The notes below the pieces were generated by a model. That model made no database searches. It was given only the letters and a program-made list of their open reading frames with translations, and was not told where the DNA came from. Source: Peronospora farinosa (lineage: Eukaryota > Oomycota > Peronosporomycetes > Peronosporales > Peronosporaceae). Taken from it: a stretch of 64,000 nucleotides of DNA. Location of the stretch: NCBI GenBank assembly GCA_947646735.1, contig CANTFK010000888.1, forward strand, positions 124,001-188,000, in the 5' to 3' direction. Below, in pieces: positions 10,794-21,337 of this stretch. The position numbers and the translations under genes were made by a program. How positions within the stretch are numbered: position 1 is the first letter of the stretch; every line of letters starts with the position of its first letter.

Positions 10794-11931
10794 TTGGAAC
10801 GGAGGTCCGGGTCCCCCGGTGGCAGCCCAACCTTCCAGTCCTCCTGCGCTACGCGCACGGTTAAATGCCACCACTACGAGTGGTGATTCACGTCTGATTA
10901 TTGTCAGTTTACATGTCGCCGGCGTCCGGCGACCTCTGCGAGCACTCCTGGACTCAGGAGCAACAAACAATTTCTTTCGTGATTCTTGTTTATCGATGCT
11001 GCCTCCCAGCATCCAGGTCCGTGAGGGACCTGGCCAAGTCGTCGTCAAGTTGGCTGACGGGAAACCACACCGCGTATCGCGGCGCGAAGTGTCGTTGCCG
11101 TATACGTTTGATGGCTTTCGCAGTAATGATGATTTCTTGGTGATCGCGATGAATTATGCATTCGATTGCATACTGGGCATGCCATGGTTGGCACGTTATA
11201 AGCCCCAGATCGACTGGTTAGCCAGATCAGTGAGACGTCGACGCAAGTTCGATGTCAGTGAAGTGTTTACCCATCTCTTGGTATCTCCAAGTGACTGGCC
11301 AAACGTCACAGTCGTGGATCGCGATTCCACGACGTTGGCGGTGCACAGAGCGAGCGATGGCCCTCTCTGCACTGCTTGTGCTGTTCTTCGGGACACAAGT
11401 GACAGTGACTCCTCGCTACAGAGCGAAGAGGACGACGAGGACGACGCGGTCGAACAGGGGTTCCCGCGCGTCATTAATGCGGTTGAACAGGGGTTCCCGC
11501 ACGTGAATGCAGTGGTTGAACCGGGGTTCCCATCTGCACCTATTGTGGTCGAGCAGGGGCTCCCATAAAGGCAATGTGACGACGAGCAAGAGCTCGCCAG
11601 CGAGTGTGACGTGGAAGGACAGGAGTCCCCACGCGAGAGCATGATGGTCGAACCGGGGTTCCCATCATCACCCACTGTGGTCGAACCGAGGTTCCCACAT
11701 GGGCATATTGTGGTTGAGCAGGGGCTCCCACGCGGGTTTACGGCGGCCGAGCAGGAGCTCCCGCATCAAGTGTCGACGGTCGAGTTTGGGGTACTCCCGT
11801 CCAGTGTTTCCGGCTTCTTGGATGACGACATCCAGTGCCTAGAGGGGGTGATGGTTTATCACCTGACTGCGGTTCGCCAGCTTCGAGTAGTGACTCGAAG
11901 TACGATGGGGACAACAGCACCGAGAATTTAG
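10775..11931 (+). pseudogene. Gyp-A1 aspartic protease and repeat-rich linker
   Basis: In the -1 frame relative to gag, a retropepsin is visible with active-site motif ALLDSGATNNFF (about 10941-10976), then a CILGMPWLARYKPQIDW segment near 11170-11220 typical of oomycete Gypsy proteases. An acidic stretch (EEDDEDDAVEQ) and a linker of repeated 9-11 residue units (VVEPGFPSSP, VVEQGLP, VVEPRFPHGH) follow. A TAA at 11566-11568 interrupts the linker; the second Gyp-A copy has CAA at that place (54440), so this is a C-to-T nonsense change. A second stop at 11929 separates the frame from RT. Confidence 0.7.
11452..11785 (+). repeat. Peptide tandem repeat (VVEPGFP type) in protease-RT linker
   Basis: About ten units related to GTGGTCGAACCGGGGTTCCC recur. 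They encode V-V-E-[PQ]-[GR]-[FL]-P separated by short variable parts. Unit number and order differ in the deleted copies (about 4206-4640, 8476-8910) and in Gyp-A2 (about 54320-54640), so the array is length-variable. Confidence 0.7.
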
Positions 11932-11940
11932 CGTTGGAAT

Positions 11941-14900
11941 GTGTCCACGCTATCGTGTACGTGGAAGGGAGTCCACAAAGACGCCAACACAGAAGTCGCG
12001 AGTCCTTCTCGTGATGCGTCTTCCATTACAAGTCTTCCAGGGCTTTCCTGGGAGCATTTCCTACGTGACCTTAAGGGAGGCACTATGGAACAAGTGTGTC
12101 TGATCACCAACGAGGTGGTTACCGTGGCAAACGAGGAGCATATGGCGCGTCCTCAAAGCGCTGAGCCGAAGTCTGCGCGTGAAGAAAGGTTTGCATCACA
12201 GTCATGGGAGGCCCTGCGAGAGTCTGGTAACCCCGTCTACGACATTGATCGTGAGTATGCAGACGTGTTCCCGGACAAGATCCCGGCTGAACTTCCTGCG
12301 GACCGTGGTGTTCGGCACGAGATTGATCTCGTGCCAGGGTCGAAGTATTGTGTGACACGGCAGTGGCCGTTGCCTCGAGATCAAGTCGAAGCTATTGACG
12401 CATTCTTTGAAGGCCGCCGCAAAGCGGGTCATGTGCGGGAGAGTATCTCACCACATTCGAGTCCAACCTTCTGCGTGAAGAAGGCTACGGGAGGCTGGCG
12501 GATGGTGCATGCGTTTCATGAAATAAATCATGCTACTATTCCTGCGCAAGCGCGTATTCCCAGGAAGGACATGGTGCTGAATTCCATGTCAGGAAGTGTC
12601 ATCTTCAGTGCCATCGACTTGACCGATGGCTTTTACCAGATTTTGATGCGCCCGAGCGATATCCCACTCACCGCGGTGAGCACCCCGAGTGGCATGTTAT
12701 GGGAGTGGCTGGTAATGCCACAAGGGTTGAAGAACGCTCCGGCCACTTTCAATCGCATGGTGTCTCAAGTGTTGAGACCTCTTCGGAACTTTGCCCCAAG
12801 TTATTTTGACGATATCTTCGTCCATAGTCGCGCCGAGGGCAACCTCAACGATGTCCAAGTTCACCTTCAACACCTGAAGCAAGTGTTTCAAGTTATGCGG
12901 GACAACAAGTTGTACGCGAATCTCAAGAAGTGTGTCTTTTGTGCACCGGAGATTCCGGTGTTAGGTTGCTATGTGAGTAAATCGGGAGTTCGAGCTGATC
13001 CAGAGAAGGTGTCGTCCATCTGTTCTTGGCCCACGCCCAAGAACCCTACGGAGTTGCGCCAGTGGCTCGGCTTGGCTAATTACTTGCACAAGTATACAAA
13101 GGATTATGCTGGTTCAATCCATCCTTTGTCGTCACTCTTGAAGAAAGACGCCACGTGGTCGTGGCGTCCCGAGCACCAAGCAGCCTTCGAAGCAGTAAAG
13201 AAGAGCCTGGCGTCAGCGCCAGTCCTGGTCCTACCAGACGATTCCAAGCCGTTCCACGTGGTTTGCGACGCCAGTGATTTTGCAATCGGTTGTGCCCTCA
13301 TGCAATTTGATGATGAGGGCCGTGAACGAGTCGTGAGTTATCAGTCGCGACAGATGAAGCCAGCTGAGAAGAACTATCCGGTTCACGACAAGGAGTTATT
13401 AGCGATGCGCTATGCACTCATCAAGTTTCGCGTGCATCTCCTTGGTGAAAGTACGTTTGCTTTGTACACCGATCATGCATCGCTGCGCACAGCGATGAAG
13501 AGCCCACACCTGTCCCAACGGATGGCACGATGGCTCTCATTCTTCTCTGAGTACAACTTCGTCGTGCATTACAAGCCAGGCAAGACCAATATTCTCGCTG
13601 ACGCCTTGTCACGACGTCCCGACTACGATCCTCGGACTGCTCTGAGTCGCCAGGCTACTGATGACGAGGACGATGATGACCGATGTGCAATGTGTGTATC
13701 GCTGAACTTAACTCGGGTTACACCCGAGCCGTGTTTATTTGATGAGATCGTCGCAGCGTACAAGGGCGACTCAGATTATGCGGACATTATCGAGTATCTG
13801 CATGCTCCCAGCGATGTCGCACTGGGAGCATTATCCCGAACCAAGCGCGACCATATTCATCGATACAGTTTAGATGGCGATTTGCTTCTGTATAGCATCG
13901 ACCAATTCGATGCTCCTCGCACGGTGATTGCCAATGACATGGATTTGCGTGCAAGAATCATTCACGAGTATCACGATGCTCCTGCTGGCGGCCATTTAGG
14001 CCGCGAAAAGACTTTCGCGGCTGTGTCTCGAGACTTCTTCTGGCCCCACATGTATAAGTGGGTACGCAACTGGATCCGAACGTGCGAAATATGCCAGCGT
14101 GTGAAGCCATCTCCATCGTCACAGGCTCCCTTGCGATCGTTGCCAATTGCAGCAGAGGCCTGGAGATCAGTTTCGATGGACTTTATCTTCGGGCTTGCGC
14201 CCGATAGCCAAGCTCGAACGGGCATCTTGGTCTTTGTTGACAGATTCAGCAAGATGACACATCTCGTGCCTGTTCACGCTAAGGTCACCGCGGCAGAGAC
14301 CGCGGCGCACTTCATCGACGCGGTGTTCCGTCATCATGGCCTTCCAGAAAACATTGTTTCGGACCGTGATCCGCGATTTACGTCCGCATTTTGGACATCA
14401 CTTTTCGAGCTCCTCGGGACAAAACTGCTGATGTCGACGGCAGCCCATCCGGAAACGGATGGGCAGACCGAGCGCGTGAACCGAGTCCTCGAAGATGTTC
14501 TTCGGAGTTATGCTACGTCATTTACAAGTTGGAGTGCATTTTTACCACTCGCTGAGTTCGCACTCAACAACGCCGTACACGCGTCAACAGGGTTGACGCC
14601 ATTTTTTTGTGAATTCGGCTCGTCACCCTCGTGTTCCTTACTGTCCTGGCCGTGGGGCGACCCACGACACCTAGTGGCTCCACTCTGGGGGGATAAAGGT
14701 GATAAACAAGGATCGAGTGCAGCTCACGGTATTTTGAGCGCGAATGTAGTAACCCGATCCAAGGCAAAGACGGCTACTTTGACGCCATCAGACGTGGCGT
14801 CCCCATTAGCTCGATGGACTGCGCAGACATTGATTGACCCGTCTTCGGGTAATCGTTCGCCTACTGCCAACTACGGGCCGATTGAGTCGGTGCGACCTAT

Positions 14901-15006
14901 TAATGACATGGCTGTGTCGGAATCTTATACTCCAACGTCAAGCCATCACCCGGTTTGTACGCGACGCACTACAATCTGCAGTAGACCAACAGAAAGAGAA
15001 CGCTGA
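11941..15006 (+). CDS. Gyp-A1 Pol: reverse transcriptase, RNase H, integrase
   Basis: The open frame of 1021 codons (counted from the first GTG; the true start is by frameshift or readthrough from gag-pro) copies element RNA and inserts the DNA. RT holds [14 protein letters not shown], the [14 protein letters not shown] motif A, and catalytic YFDD at residues 288-291. RNase H has D443 (VCDASD) and D511 (YTDHAS). Integrase has an HHCC finger (H675 to C715/C718) and a DDE core with D747, D808 and E844, where the last two are 35 residues apart as in functional integrases. From about 14607 a longer T run shifts the frame, so the last 130 or so residues are not native. All catalytic residues up to there are intact. 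Confidence 0.9.
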   Translation: MSTLSCTWKGVHKDANTEVASPSRDASSITSLPGLSWEHFLRDLKGGTMEQVCLITNEVVTVANEEHMARPQSAEPKSAREERFASQSWEALRESGNPVYDIDREYADVFPDKIPAELPADRGVRHEIDLVPGSKYCVTRQWPLPRDQVEAIDAFFEGRRKAGHVRESISPHSSPTFCVKKATGGWRMVHAFHEINHATIPAQARIPRKDMVLNSMSGSVIFSAIDLTDGFYQILMRPSDIPLTAVSTPSGMLWEWLVMPQGLKNAPATFNRMVSQVLRPLRNFAPSYFDDIFVHSRAEGNLNDVQVHLQHLKQVFQVMRDNKLYANLKKCVFCAPEIPVLGCYVSKSGVRADPEKVSSICSWPTPKNPTELRQWLGLANYLHKYTKDYAGSIHPLSSLLKKDATWSWRPEHQAAFEAVKKSLASAPVLVLPDDSKPFHVVCDASDFAIGCALMQFDDEGRERVVSYQSRQMKPAEKNYPVHDKELLAMRYALIKFRVHLLGESTFALYTDHASLRTAMKSPHLSQRMARWLSFFSEYNFVVHYKPGKTNILADALSRRPDYDPRTALSRQATDDEDDDDRCAMCVSLNLTRVTPEPCLFDEIVAAYKGDSDYADIIEYLHAPSDVALGALSRTKRDHIHRYSLDGDLLLYSIDQFDAPRTVIANDMDLRARIIHEYHDAPAGGHLGREKTFAAVSRDFFWPHMYKWVRNWIRTCEICQRVKPSPSSQAPLRSLPIAAEAWRSVSMDFIFGLAPDSQARTGILVFVDRFSKMTHLVPVHAKVTAAETAAHFIDAVFRHHGLPENIVSDRDPRFTSAFWTSLFELLGTKLLMSTAAHPETDGQTERVNRVLEDVLRSYATSFTSWSAFLPLAEFALNNAVHASTGLTPFFCEFGSSPSCSLLSWPWGDPRHLVAPLWGDKGDKQGSSAAHGILSANVVTRSKAKTATLTPSDVASPLARWTAQTLIDPSSGNRSPTANYGPIESVRPINDMAVSESYTPTSSHHPVCTRRTTICSRPTERER

Positions 15007-15051
15007 CAAATATGGCAGAAAGAACATGAGCAAGTTTGAAGAAAGGCGATC

Positions 15052-15291
15052 GTGCTATTATTGTCTACGGAAGGTTTAAGGGATTCAGCGGTCACTAACC
15101 TGGGCACGAGTAAACTCGCGCCACGCTTCATCGGTCCATTCAAGGTTCTGAAGGCAATTGGCGACGCTTATACACTCGACGTCCCCTCGTCATTGCGACT
15201 CCACCCGACATTCTATGTCGGGCGGCTAGAAGGAATACCGTCCGGCTACGCTTCACGGTTTGGCTCCGATGCCGGCTTCAGGGGTCCGTAA
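15052..15291 (+). pseudogene. Gyp-A1 integrase C-terminal domain
   Basis: In the shifted frame the GPF-type end of integrase is seen: KLAPRFIGPFKVLKAIGDAY, then a stretch ending LHPTFYVGRL near 15225. This SH3-like domain normally joins the core to the chromodomain. It is cut from the core by the frameshift near 14607 and further small indels. Confidence 0.7.
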
Positions 15292-16608
15292 GTCGGCCTT
15301 CCCGTCGTGCTTGACGCACCGATGACATGGGGCGCGGCCGCGATGCCGTCTGCACGCGACCAAGCACCTGGCGCTCCAGAACCCTTATCCGTTCGAGGAG
15401 CTCACGGTTCGACTGCCGGGTCTCACTCGCAGTCTTCTCCGCCTGGGCAGCACGCTCACTGGCAGCCTCAGCGTCCAGCTGATCATCGGCATCTTTGTTC
15501 ACGGCCTGATCATCATCGTCCTGGGAAACCAGGACGCCAGCATTACCATCGCGAGGGCCCTCCTCCGCTTGTGGATGCGGAAGGACAGGTGCGCTGGATT
15601 GTAGACCGCTTTGTGGGTCACGAGGACCCTCCCCGATCAGTATAACAGTCGGCTCATGAGAAGTGCGCGGTTCCATCCGCGCGCAGGTACCGAGTACGTT
15701 GAGTTGGATTACCTCCCGAGCAAGATACATGGGAACCGCGTACCTCTCTCCTTCGTGACGTTCCAGTTGTGGTTCAGTCGTACGAAATCACGGAGTCGGG
15801 CTATTCCGAGGGCGAGCGCGAACGCTCACGTGACAAACTAGAACGGTAAGGAGATCCACGTCGTCGAGAACGAGAACGATGACGCGAACGAGAACGATAA
15901 AAAACGATCCGTAATCGAGAACGTCGTGGTGAATACATTTCTTCACGATTACGAGGCGAGAATCGCGCAACAGGACGGGCAGGCGAACGTGTCGCTGCCC
16001 TGCGCTGATTATTCAGCGGAGATTGACTCCGCTGTCGCGAGTGGTGCTGCCAGCGAGGATCACTACGAATAACTGCGCTTCTCCGTTCGCTCAGACTGCG
16101 CTCATACTTCGCTATCCAACTTCGTTAGCGTTAGCTGAGTGGACACTCAGCGATGTGTCGTTGCACTCGTCATGAGATGGACGTGGAGTCGAGTCACAAG
16201 ATTGGCATCCTTCATTGACATGAACGAAGCAGAGGCGGTCCTCATTCCAAGCATTCTCGCACACCATTTCGCGTAGCGCTCCGATGGCGTGATCGGCGCT
16301 AACTTCCTCTCTATTGGCGATCCACAGCCGGAAACTGCTACCATCCTCGAGAATCCGATTCTAACGTTGGACGAACGCGCACCAGTAACGTTGCAGGGAT
16401 TTGTATCCGATTCCATCAAGTCTCTTTCCGCGCAGTTTGCGAAACGACGGAAGTAGTCCCGCATCGCGTCCAGTGAGGCCTGAGCGTGAGCTCTAGACAA
16501 GTCATACAGCGCTAAAGGAATGAGTTGTTGCGCTATAATGTTGGTGGTTGCATTCCCGCTGATGGTGCTTGGAAGCGCTGCAGTGTTGGGGTTCGTGTGC
16601 TCGGACAT
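15278..16608 (-). pseudogene. Antisense accessory frame of Gyp-A1 (Arg/Ser-rich, coiled coil)
   Basis: On the strand opposite to pol, a frame starts at ATG 16608 (MSEHTNPNTAALPST), 78 bp inside the 3' LTR, and runs back to 15278. In order it shows a conserved N-terminal part (SLDAMRDYFRRF; after a frameshift RKLRGKRLDGIGYKSLQR), and a WNEDRLCFVHVNEGC-like segment. An Arg/Ser-rich region follows at about 16085-15804 (YRSRSRHRSRSRRRGSPYRS), then a coiled coil with charged heptads (AASERAAQAEKTASETRQ, LLERIRVLERQ) at about 15500-15360. Stops and at least one frameshift break it here. The same parts occur in Gyp-A2 (58108-60986). No known function is recognised; RNA binding is a guess from the RS region. 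Confidence 0.55.
15589..15795 (+). pseudogene. Gyp-A1 chromodomain relic
   Basis: VRWIVDRFVGHEDPP, then after a damaged stretch RRYRVR-stop-VGLPPEQDTWEPRTSLL, has the layout of chromodomains at the C-terminus of chromovirus integrases, which steer insertion to marked chromatin. The TGA at 15700-15702 stands where the family has Trp. The same TGA is present in Gyp-A2 at 58479-58481. A TAA near 15643 adds to the decay. Confidence 0.65.
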
Positions 16609-16672
16609 CGCTTGTTCGCTTGTGGGCTTTGGGGTTTCGACAGTTGATCACTCACGGTTGGTGAGTGCTGTT

Positions 16673-16685
16673 TGAAAAGGGGAGT
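16673..16685 (+). promoter_or_regulatory. Polypurine tract of Gyp-A1
   Basis: GAAAAGGGGAG lies immediately before the 3' LTR start TGTAATGGG. This is the expected place for the primer of plus-strand DNA synthesis. Confidence 0.6.
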
Positions 16686-17024
16686 TGTAATGGGACACTT
16701 TGCATATATCGTGTTATAGAGATAAACAATTACATTTGTAGGCAGGTGTTGTGCCCGAATAGCGGGCAATGCGTGGCAACTATTATTGGTTTATTATTTG
16801 GGCCTAATGTCCCAATATGGACCAATGATAAATCAACTGAAAATGTGTGGTTTCCGAAAGGCGGGAGCACTGTCGTATTTATCACAAAATAGAAGTTTTG
16901 GTAATGAGTACGAATTAAAACAAAATAAAAACCAGAGTTAAATTTACTTAATTCCTATTACTTGGGCTTAGATCTTCCTCAAGCACGCGTGTAGGATAAT
17001 AACGGTCACTCTAGCCCCGTTACA
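16686..17024 (+). repeat. Gyp-A1 3' LTR
   Basis: This 339-bp LTR has ends TGTAATGGGA...CCCCGTTACA and lacks any LTR-E insert. It is considerably diverged from the 5' LTR at 9355. Confidence 0.85.
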
Positions 17025-17059
17025 GTCGCAACGTCATCAATTGGCATTGTCTGGTCGTC

Positions 17060-17620
17060 CGTAGGATCGCGCAAGCCTTTGCTGAAAGTGTTCTCGCCGA
17101 CGGCGAGCACTATTTTGCCAACGCCCCGGCCTCGACGGCCGCCTCTAGTCTTCTAGCTGCGACAGTTCTTTATGCGCTTTACCTTGCCACAACCGAAGCA
17201 GGTGCGCGTCTCCTTGCGTAACCTGATTAAGTATTAATCTCGATGGCTTGTGCGAAGTGAGCCAGTTCCTCTGCGTGCACGAGGTAGATGACGCGATGCG
17301 TCTAATAATTTGCCATGAGTATTTTTTAACAACTATGGTGACGCGTACTGGACGAGGTTTTCGTTTACTTTTTGCTCATCGCTGCCTACAGCGTCACTGA
17401 CAACCACCTGGTAGAGGTCATACTTCGGCCACGAGCGCTTGCTTTCTTTCTTCATCGTGAAGAGCTTCATAGCTTGTGCAGCTGTGACGTCGTATAAAAC
17501 ATGTCTAGCATGCGTTGCATCACGTACTGTTGTGTCGACAGCACAGCCTACCACGAGTACACCTAGTTGTTGAAGTAACGATCAGCGGTGCCAGTGAGGT
17601 ACTAGCCGAGCACTTCGGTC
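17060..17620 (-). pseudogene. Copia-type Gag relic
   Basis: Read on the minus strand, 17554-17333 gives a stretch with KRSWPKYDLYQVVVSDAVG and ENLVQYASP, like the gag region of oomycete Copia elements. Near 17215-17160 a knuckle-like TCFGCGKVKRIKNC remains. Stops separate the pieces and no pol follows. I see no LTR directly attached. Confidence 0.45.
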
Positions 17621-17624
17621 TTGA

Positions 17625-18185
17625 CGTTGTCGTTCCACAGAAAACCACACGACTCCTACGCCATGTCAACTCACGCCAGTAGGTCTTTCGTTAGTCGAAA
17701 AGCCTGGCACTGAGGATCCCGATGTACACCTCAGTGCCGTCGAACTCGGATGTTTGATACAGCGTCGGCGAGGGAACTTGCTGCTGCGGCACTGGCACCG
17801 GCGGGGGCTAATACGGTGGTAGCTGAGCAGGCGGCTGCGGCAACGGCTCTGAATGACACTGTACTCAATGTCCCACCCCCATTTTTAGGTCCACAAGAAA
17901 ACCTTAAGGCTGCTGTTTATGAGGAGATTCATGGCGTTTGCGCATGTCTAACAGCTTTAAGGCTTCGCAATGAAGTCTGCCGGCAAAGTCAGCACCGAGC
18001 TGTAAGCTAAACAGCCCGCTATTGTCGGCACCGCGAATCCGCTCGTCTTCGTCGACTACACTTCCATCTTTCGCATCTTCATATCCATCCTGGACAGCAT
18101 CTCTGTAATGGGCTACCCTCCGATTATACCCTGAAATATAATCCACCTTCACTGACTACAGTAAAAAAGGTGCTTTAAACTTCAC
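17625..18185. other. Sequence without supported gene
   Basis: Two short open frames (17750-18010 plus, 17904-18152 minus) overlap each other and match nothing I recognise. The region lies between a Copia relic and an LTR fragment and is probably repeat-derived. Confidence 0.4.
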
Positions 18186-18189
18186 GTAC

Positions 18190-18450
18190 ACGTGACAGAT
18201 AAATTTTTTTGGATAAGGGGCTGAGAAGAAAAAGAGAAATATATTTAATATAGTTAAACGATCAAATAATATCTAATCTATTATAACCTTGTCTTTTTTT
18301 ATATATAACTACAACTATGTATGGTGACAACTTGCCCTTCATATATTGCGCGCGTCCATCGGTCATTGGTCAGCGCCCTGGTTAATGTAATGGCCTATAT
18401 CAACAAATTAAAGGACATATCCAACTCTCAGATGCCGGCGGTGCCTGTGC
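18190..18450 (-). repeat. Reversed fragment of Gyp-C LTR
   Basis: The reverse complement of the LTR at 41497-41945 matches here over several blocks, for example ACTACAACTATGTATG and GTCCATCGGTCATTGGTCAG. It is truncated and diverged. Confidence 0.65.
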
Positions 18451-19175
18451 CGCGTTGTTAACGTCATTGCTCTCTAAACTTATGCTCATATCCTGTTCGA
18501 CAGCGATATCGTTAGGTGTAGAATATGTTGTAACGGGGTTACACGACGGTTGGAACATCATACCGAGAATTTACGGTTGAATTTTCCTTTTATTGCATAT
18601 AATGCATTCTGATACTTCTTTTTAGAGAGGTATTAAGTATAAGCGTTAAAGATACGGTATTACCGAATACCATATCTACTTATGTACAGCGTTATCGATT
18701 ATCGAATCCTAATCGATAAGATATGGTATTACCGAACACCGTATCTTATCGATTAGGATTCGATAATCGATAGCGCTGTACATAAGTACATCACACACAG
18801 ATGTTTAGACGAAACGTCGTCCAATAGCAAAGTCTGCATATAATAATTACTATTATAGTAATTAATCTAGTGTAGTGTACTTAGAGTAGGACTATTCATA
18901 AAATCTTAAAGCATAAATATAATCAGTTCTTCTTCTGAGTTTAAGATCGCAAGTCTCTCTGACTTGTACTCTTGTGCACTTTGTGCGTTAGTTCTTTAAA
19001 CCTTTAAGCTTCTAGCTTGTTCTTGCACTCTGTGCGTTGGTTATCTGAACCTTAAGCTTATTGCTTGACTGACTAAAAGTCTCCCTCCTAGTTCCTTAAA
19101 ACAAAGTGACTTTAAGTCGTTTAATTAGTTCCTTAGAACTAAGTGGCTTTTAGCCTTATCTCTATTTAGTTCTCT
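18451..19175. other. AT-rich LTR-like sequence with a large palindrome
   Basis: It contains TGTAACGGGGTTACAC near 18527, similar to LTR ends in this window, then a perfect-looking hairpin (separate entry) and short CTCTGTGCGTT-type repeats near 18985 and 19030. No coding frame is supported. It may be a relic of another LTR. Confidence 0.4.
18678..18787. repeat. 110-bp palindrome (50-bp arms, 10-nt loop)
   Basis: The left arm 18678-18727 begins ACTTATGTACAGCG and pairs with 18738-18787, with 2 mismatches around a 10-nt loop. A shorter related inverted motif (GATACGGTATTACC / GAATACCATATC) lies just upstream. A diverged single arm (AGTACAGCGACATCGATCAT) lies at about 44587, next to the Gyp-A2 LTR. 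Confidence 0.85.
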
Positions 19176-19781
19176 TGTAGACGGGCACTTCTATGAAGTT
19201 GCGTCGTGCTACATAGCACACACCTTCAGCACAAGCGAGGAGGCGGTTAGACCGTCTTACCTTCGCGTGCGAGGGTGGTTAGGAGGTTGGTCGACTTCTT
19301 AAGCAGTACTTAAGCAGTCGACCCACCAGTTGCCTCTCGCTTTAGCGAGAGTGCAACAAATAAGTAACAAGTGTCCTACTTACGTCACGCAGTATCTTTC
19401 TCAGCTTCTCGTGCGCAGTAGGCAGTATGTAGTAAATTTTAGACTGAGCTATATTTAATGAATTATAATTAAATATAACTTAGCTACTGATTGGCTATGT
19501 ATATAAATCGGATACGAGACTCTTTAGAAGCGTATCCTAACGTGCAAGCTTAAATCTAGATTCAAGCTTGCTAATGAAGTCCTTCTGAGACGTCGCGATG
19601 TCTAGCTTCAACTAGCATCATCCCTTTCCATTTGAATCCATCAATGGATATCACATTCACGAGGGTGGATCACGTTTGTGTATCGCACCCAAGTGACAGG
19701 TCAAAAGTAATCATGGATACTTTAAGACCAAACATTAAGTATATTACTTAATGTTTACGTGTAACTAGATGCCCTGTTACA
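19176..19781 (-). repeat. Gyp-B1 3' LTR (left)
   Basis: This 606-bp LTR reads TGTAGACGGGC...CCCTGTTACA on the plus strand. It is nearly identical to the other LTR up to about 19640, but clearly diverged over the last 110 or so bases. Confidence 0.85.
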
Positions 19782-19887
19782 CCATCCCCCGTTCTAGAAC
19801 GATGTTAACATTTTGTAAAACATCGCCTAAAAGACAGAGAGATTGCGAGCCGTTTCTAAACGCGCCGCTTTAGTCTACTCAATTCTC

Positions 19888-21337
19888 ATGCCACCGAAAC
19901 GTGGTAAGGATGATGGGTCGCCTGCAAGGCGCCCATGCAGTCCAACACTAAGCGCACGCGCCGCGATTTATCGCAGCCGTCGCAAAGTGCTTCAGGCACT
20001 GAGACGAATCTCTCATCTCACTATAATGTGGATGAAGATCCGTCTCTCATTGTATACTACAATGAGACTACGCCATTGCCATCACCTTAAAGTGAAGATG
20101 AGCAAAGCGCGTTGATGGGACATATGTCCCCATCATTTGAGGCACCCGTCCTTGAGGGAGCGTCTATGTTTCCTGCAAGCGAAGGTAAGGCCTCGTCGCC
20201 TGCGCCTCCGAGCGCAGCGACTAAGACTGAGCGCGCTACTTCGAAAGGAGCAGTCGCGACTCAATCAGATGTGACTCCTCAGGATGATGTCTTGACAATC
20301 CATAACGGAGAGCCAGACTCAGGTGAGTGCGAGCTTAAAGCTCCACCGAGTACACGTTCGTCCTCACTAGCCCGCCGTCGCGAAGGCGGCCACGTGAGTG
20401 GTGGCTTGCCACCAATGCCACCTCCATCTGAGTGGATCAACTCTGATGGGTCTAGTGGCAGCGCTTTTGCAGCGTGCCACTATTGCCGCTCACAATTTTT
20501 TTATAGCGTCTTTCCTTTGTGGAAAAAGCAGGGCAAAGCACTCGGTCGTGCTTTCCCAATTCCAGTCGTGCTGCGTTCTAACGAAACAGCCGACGAATAT
20601 AAAGCTGAACTTCGTCGCCGTGTAACGTTGCATGAAAATACAACTAAACAACGGTCGCACAGAATCAGCTCGCCATGACGCGTGCGAATGATATCTTGGG
20701 TTGTAAGCGACCCTCAATTGATTCTCGCTACGCTTCTTCTGCTAGTCCATCCGGACCTAGCAGAAAGACTCCAGCTGGTGCTGCTTCACATAAGCAGCCA
20801 CCAGCTCAGGCACGTCGACGCGCAAAGCGTCCACAGGCTCCCATGAGTCAAAGCTCGTTGGGTAACCCTTCCACTGAACAAGGATTTGGAGCTTTCGCTG
20901 CACAAACCGGTGGACCAACAGCCTTCCAACAAGGAAGCGCGTTTTCCCTTCCGTGTCCACCAACACAGGTGGCGCCCGATAGGAGTGGCGATTACGCCCA
21001 CCTACTCGCTGCTGCCTACCCTACTGCTGTTCATTCGCAGGCTGATTCCGCTGCGCTTACGAGACAGGTGTCAGATCTCGAGAGTCAAGTCTCGCGACTG
21101 ACCTCGGATCTGCGCGATGTGACGACGAGGGACCGTCAGGGGTATGACCGCCTGAAGACCCGTTTGGACATCTTAGAGCGACTGGTGATGAGAGACCCGC
21201 GTCAAGCGTGGAGTCCTCCTCGATCGCCGAGTCCTCTACCGAGCCCTCGTTCGTATACGGGGAGCCTCTCGGCTTCCTCGTCGCCTGATCGGCCGCGACG
21301 CTCGACTCACAGTCGACGTCTCCATCGGTCTCGTTAA
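19888..21337 (+). pseudogene. Antisense accessory frame of Gyp-B1 (coiled coil, RS-rich tail)
   Basis: It runs opposite to pol, from ATG 19888 (MPPKRGK), 106 bp inside the LTR, to TAA at 21337. It includes an acidic, Ser/Pro-rich N-terminal half, and a conserved middle (PPPSEWINSDG, FPIPVVLRSNETADEY, ELRRRVTLH). A basic Pro/Ala part (ARRRAKRPQAP) follows, then a coiled coil (SALTRQ-type heptads, SDLESQVSRLTSDLRDV, KTRLDILERL, about 21040-21200) and a Ser/Arg-rich tail (SPPRSPSPLPSPRSY, STHSRRLHRSR). Two indels near 19925 and 19955 and one near 20670 break it. Gyp-B2 carries the same frame with different indels. No pol frame explains 19888-20740, so the openness is not a shadow there. Function unknown. 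Confidence 0.6.
20757..20966 (-). pseudogene. Gyp-B1 chromodomain
   Basis: LVHRFVQRKLQILVQWKGYP followed by TSFDSWEPVDAL is a clear chromodomain (aromatic residues and the W-K-G-Y-P core present). It lies after integrase on the pol strand and probably directs integration to modified histones. It ends at a stop after AAYVKQHQLESFC. It is separated from the integrase frame by stops near 21000. Confidence 0.8.

Larger units (their letters stand above)
9355..17024 (+). mobile_element. Gyp-A1, near-complete chromovirus-type Gypsy element
   Basis: LTRs lie at 9355-9696 and 16686-17024, with primer-binding motif, gag, protease, RT, RNase H, integrase, chromodomain and polypurine tract in Gypsy order. 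The two LTRs are visibly diverged, so the insertion is old or the 5' LTR was exchanged during the tandem duplication. No matching target duplication was found. The pol reading frame is long and mostly intact, but stops and frameshifts at 11566, 11929, about 14607 and in the chromodomain make this copy defective as it stands. Confidence 0.85.
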
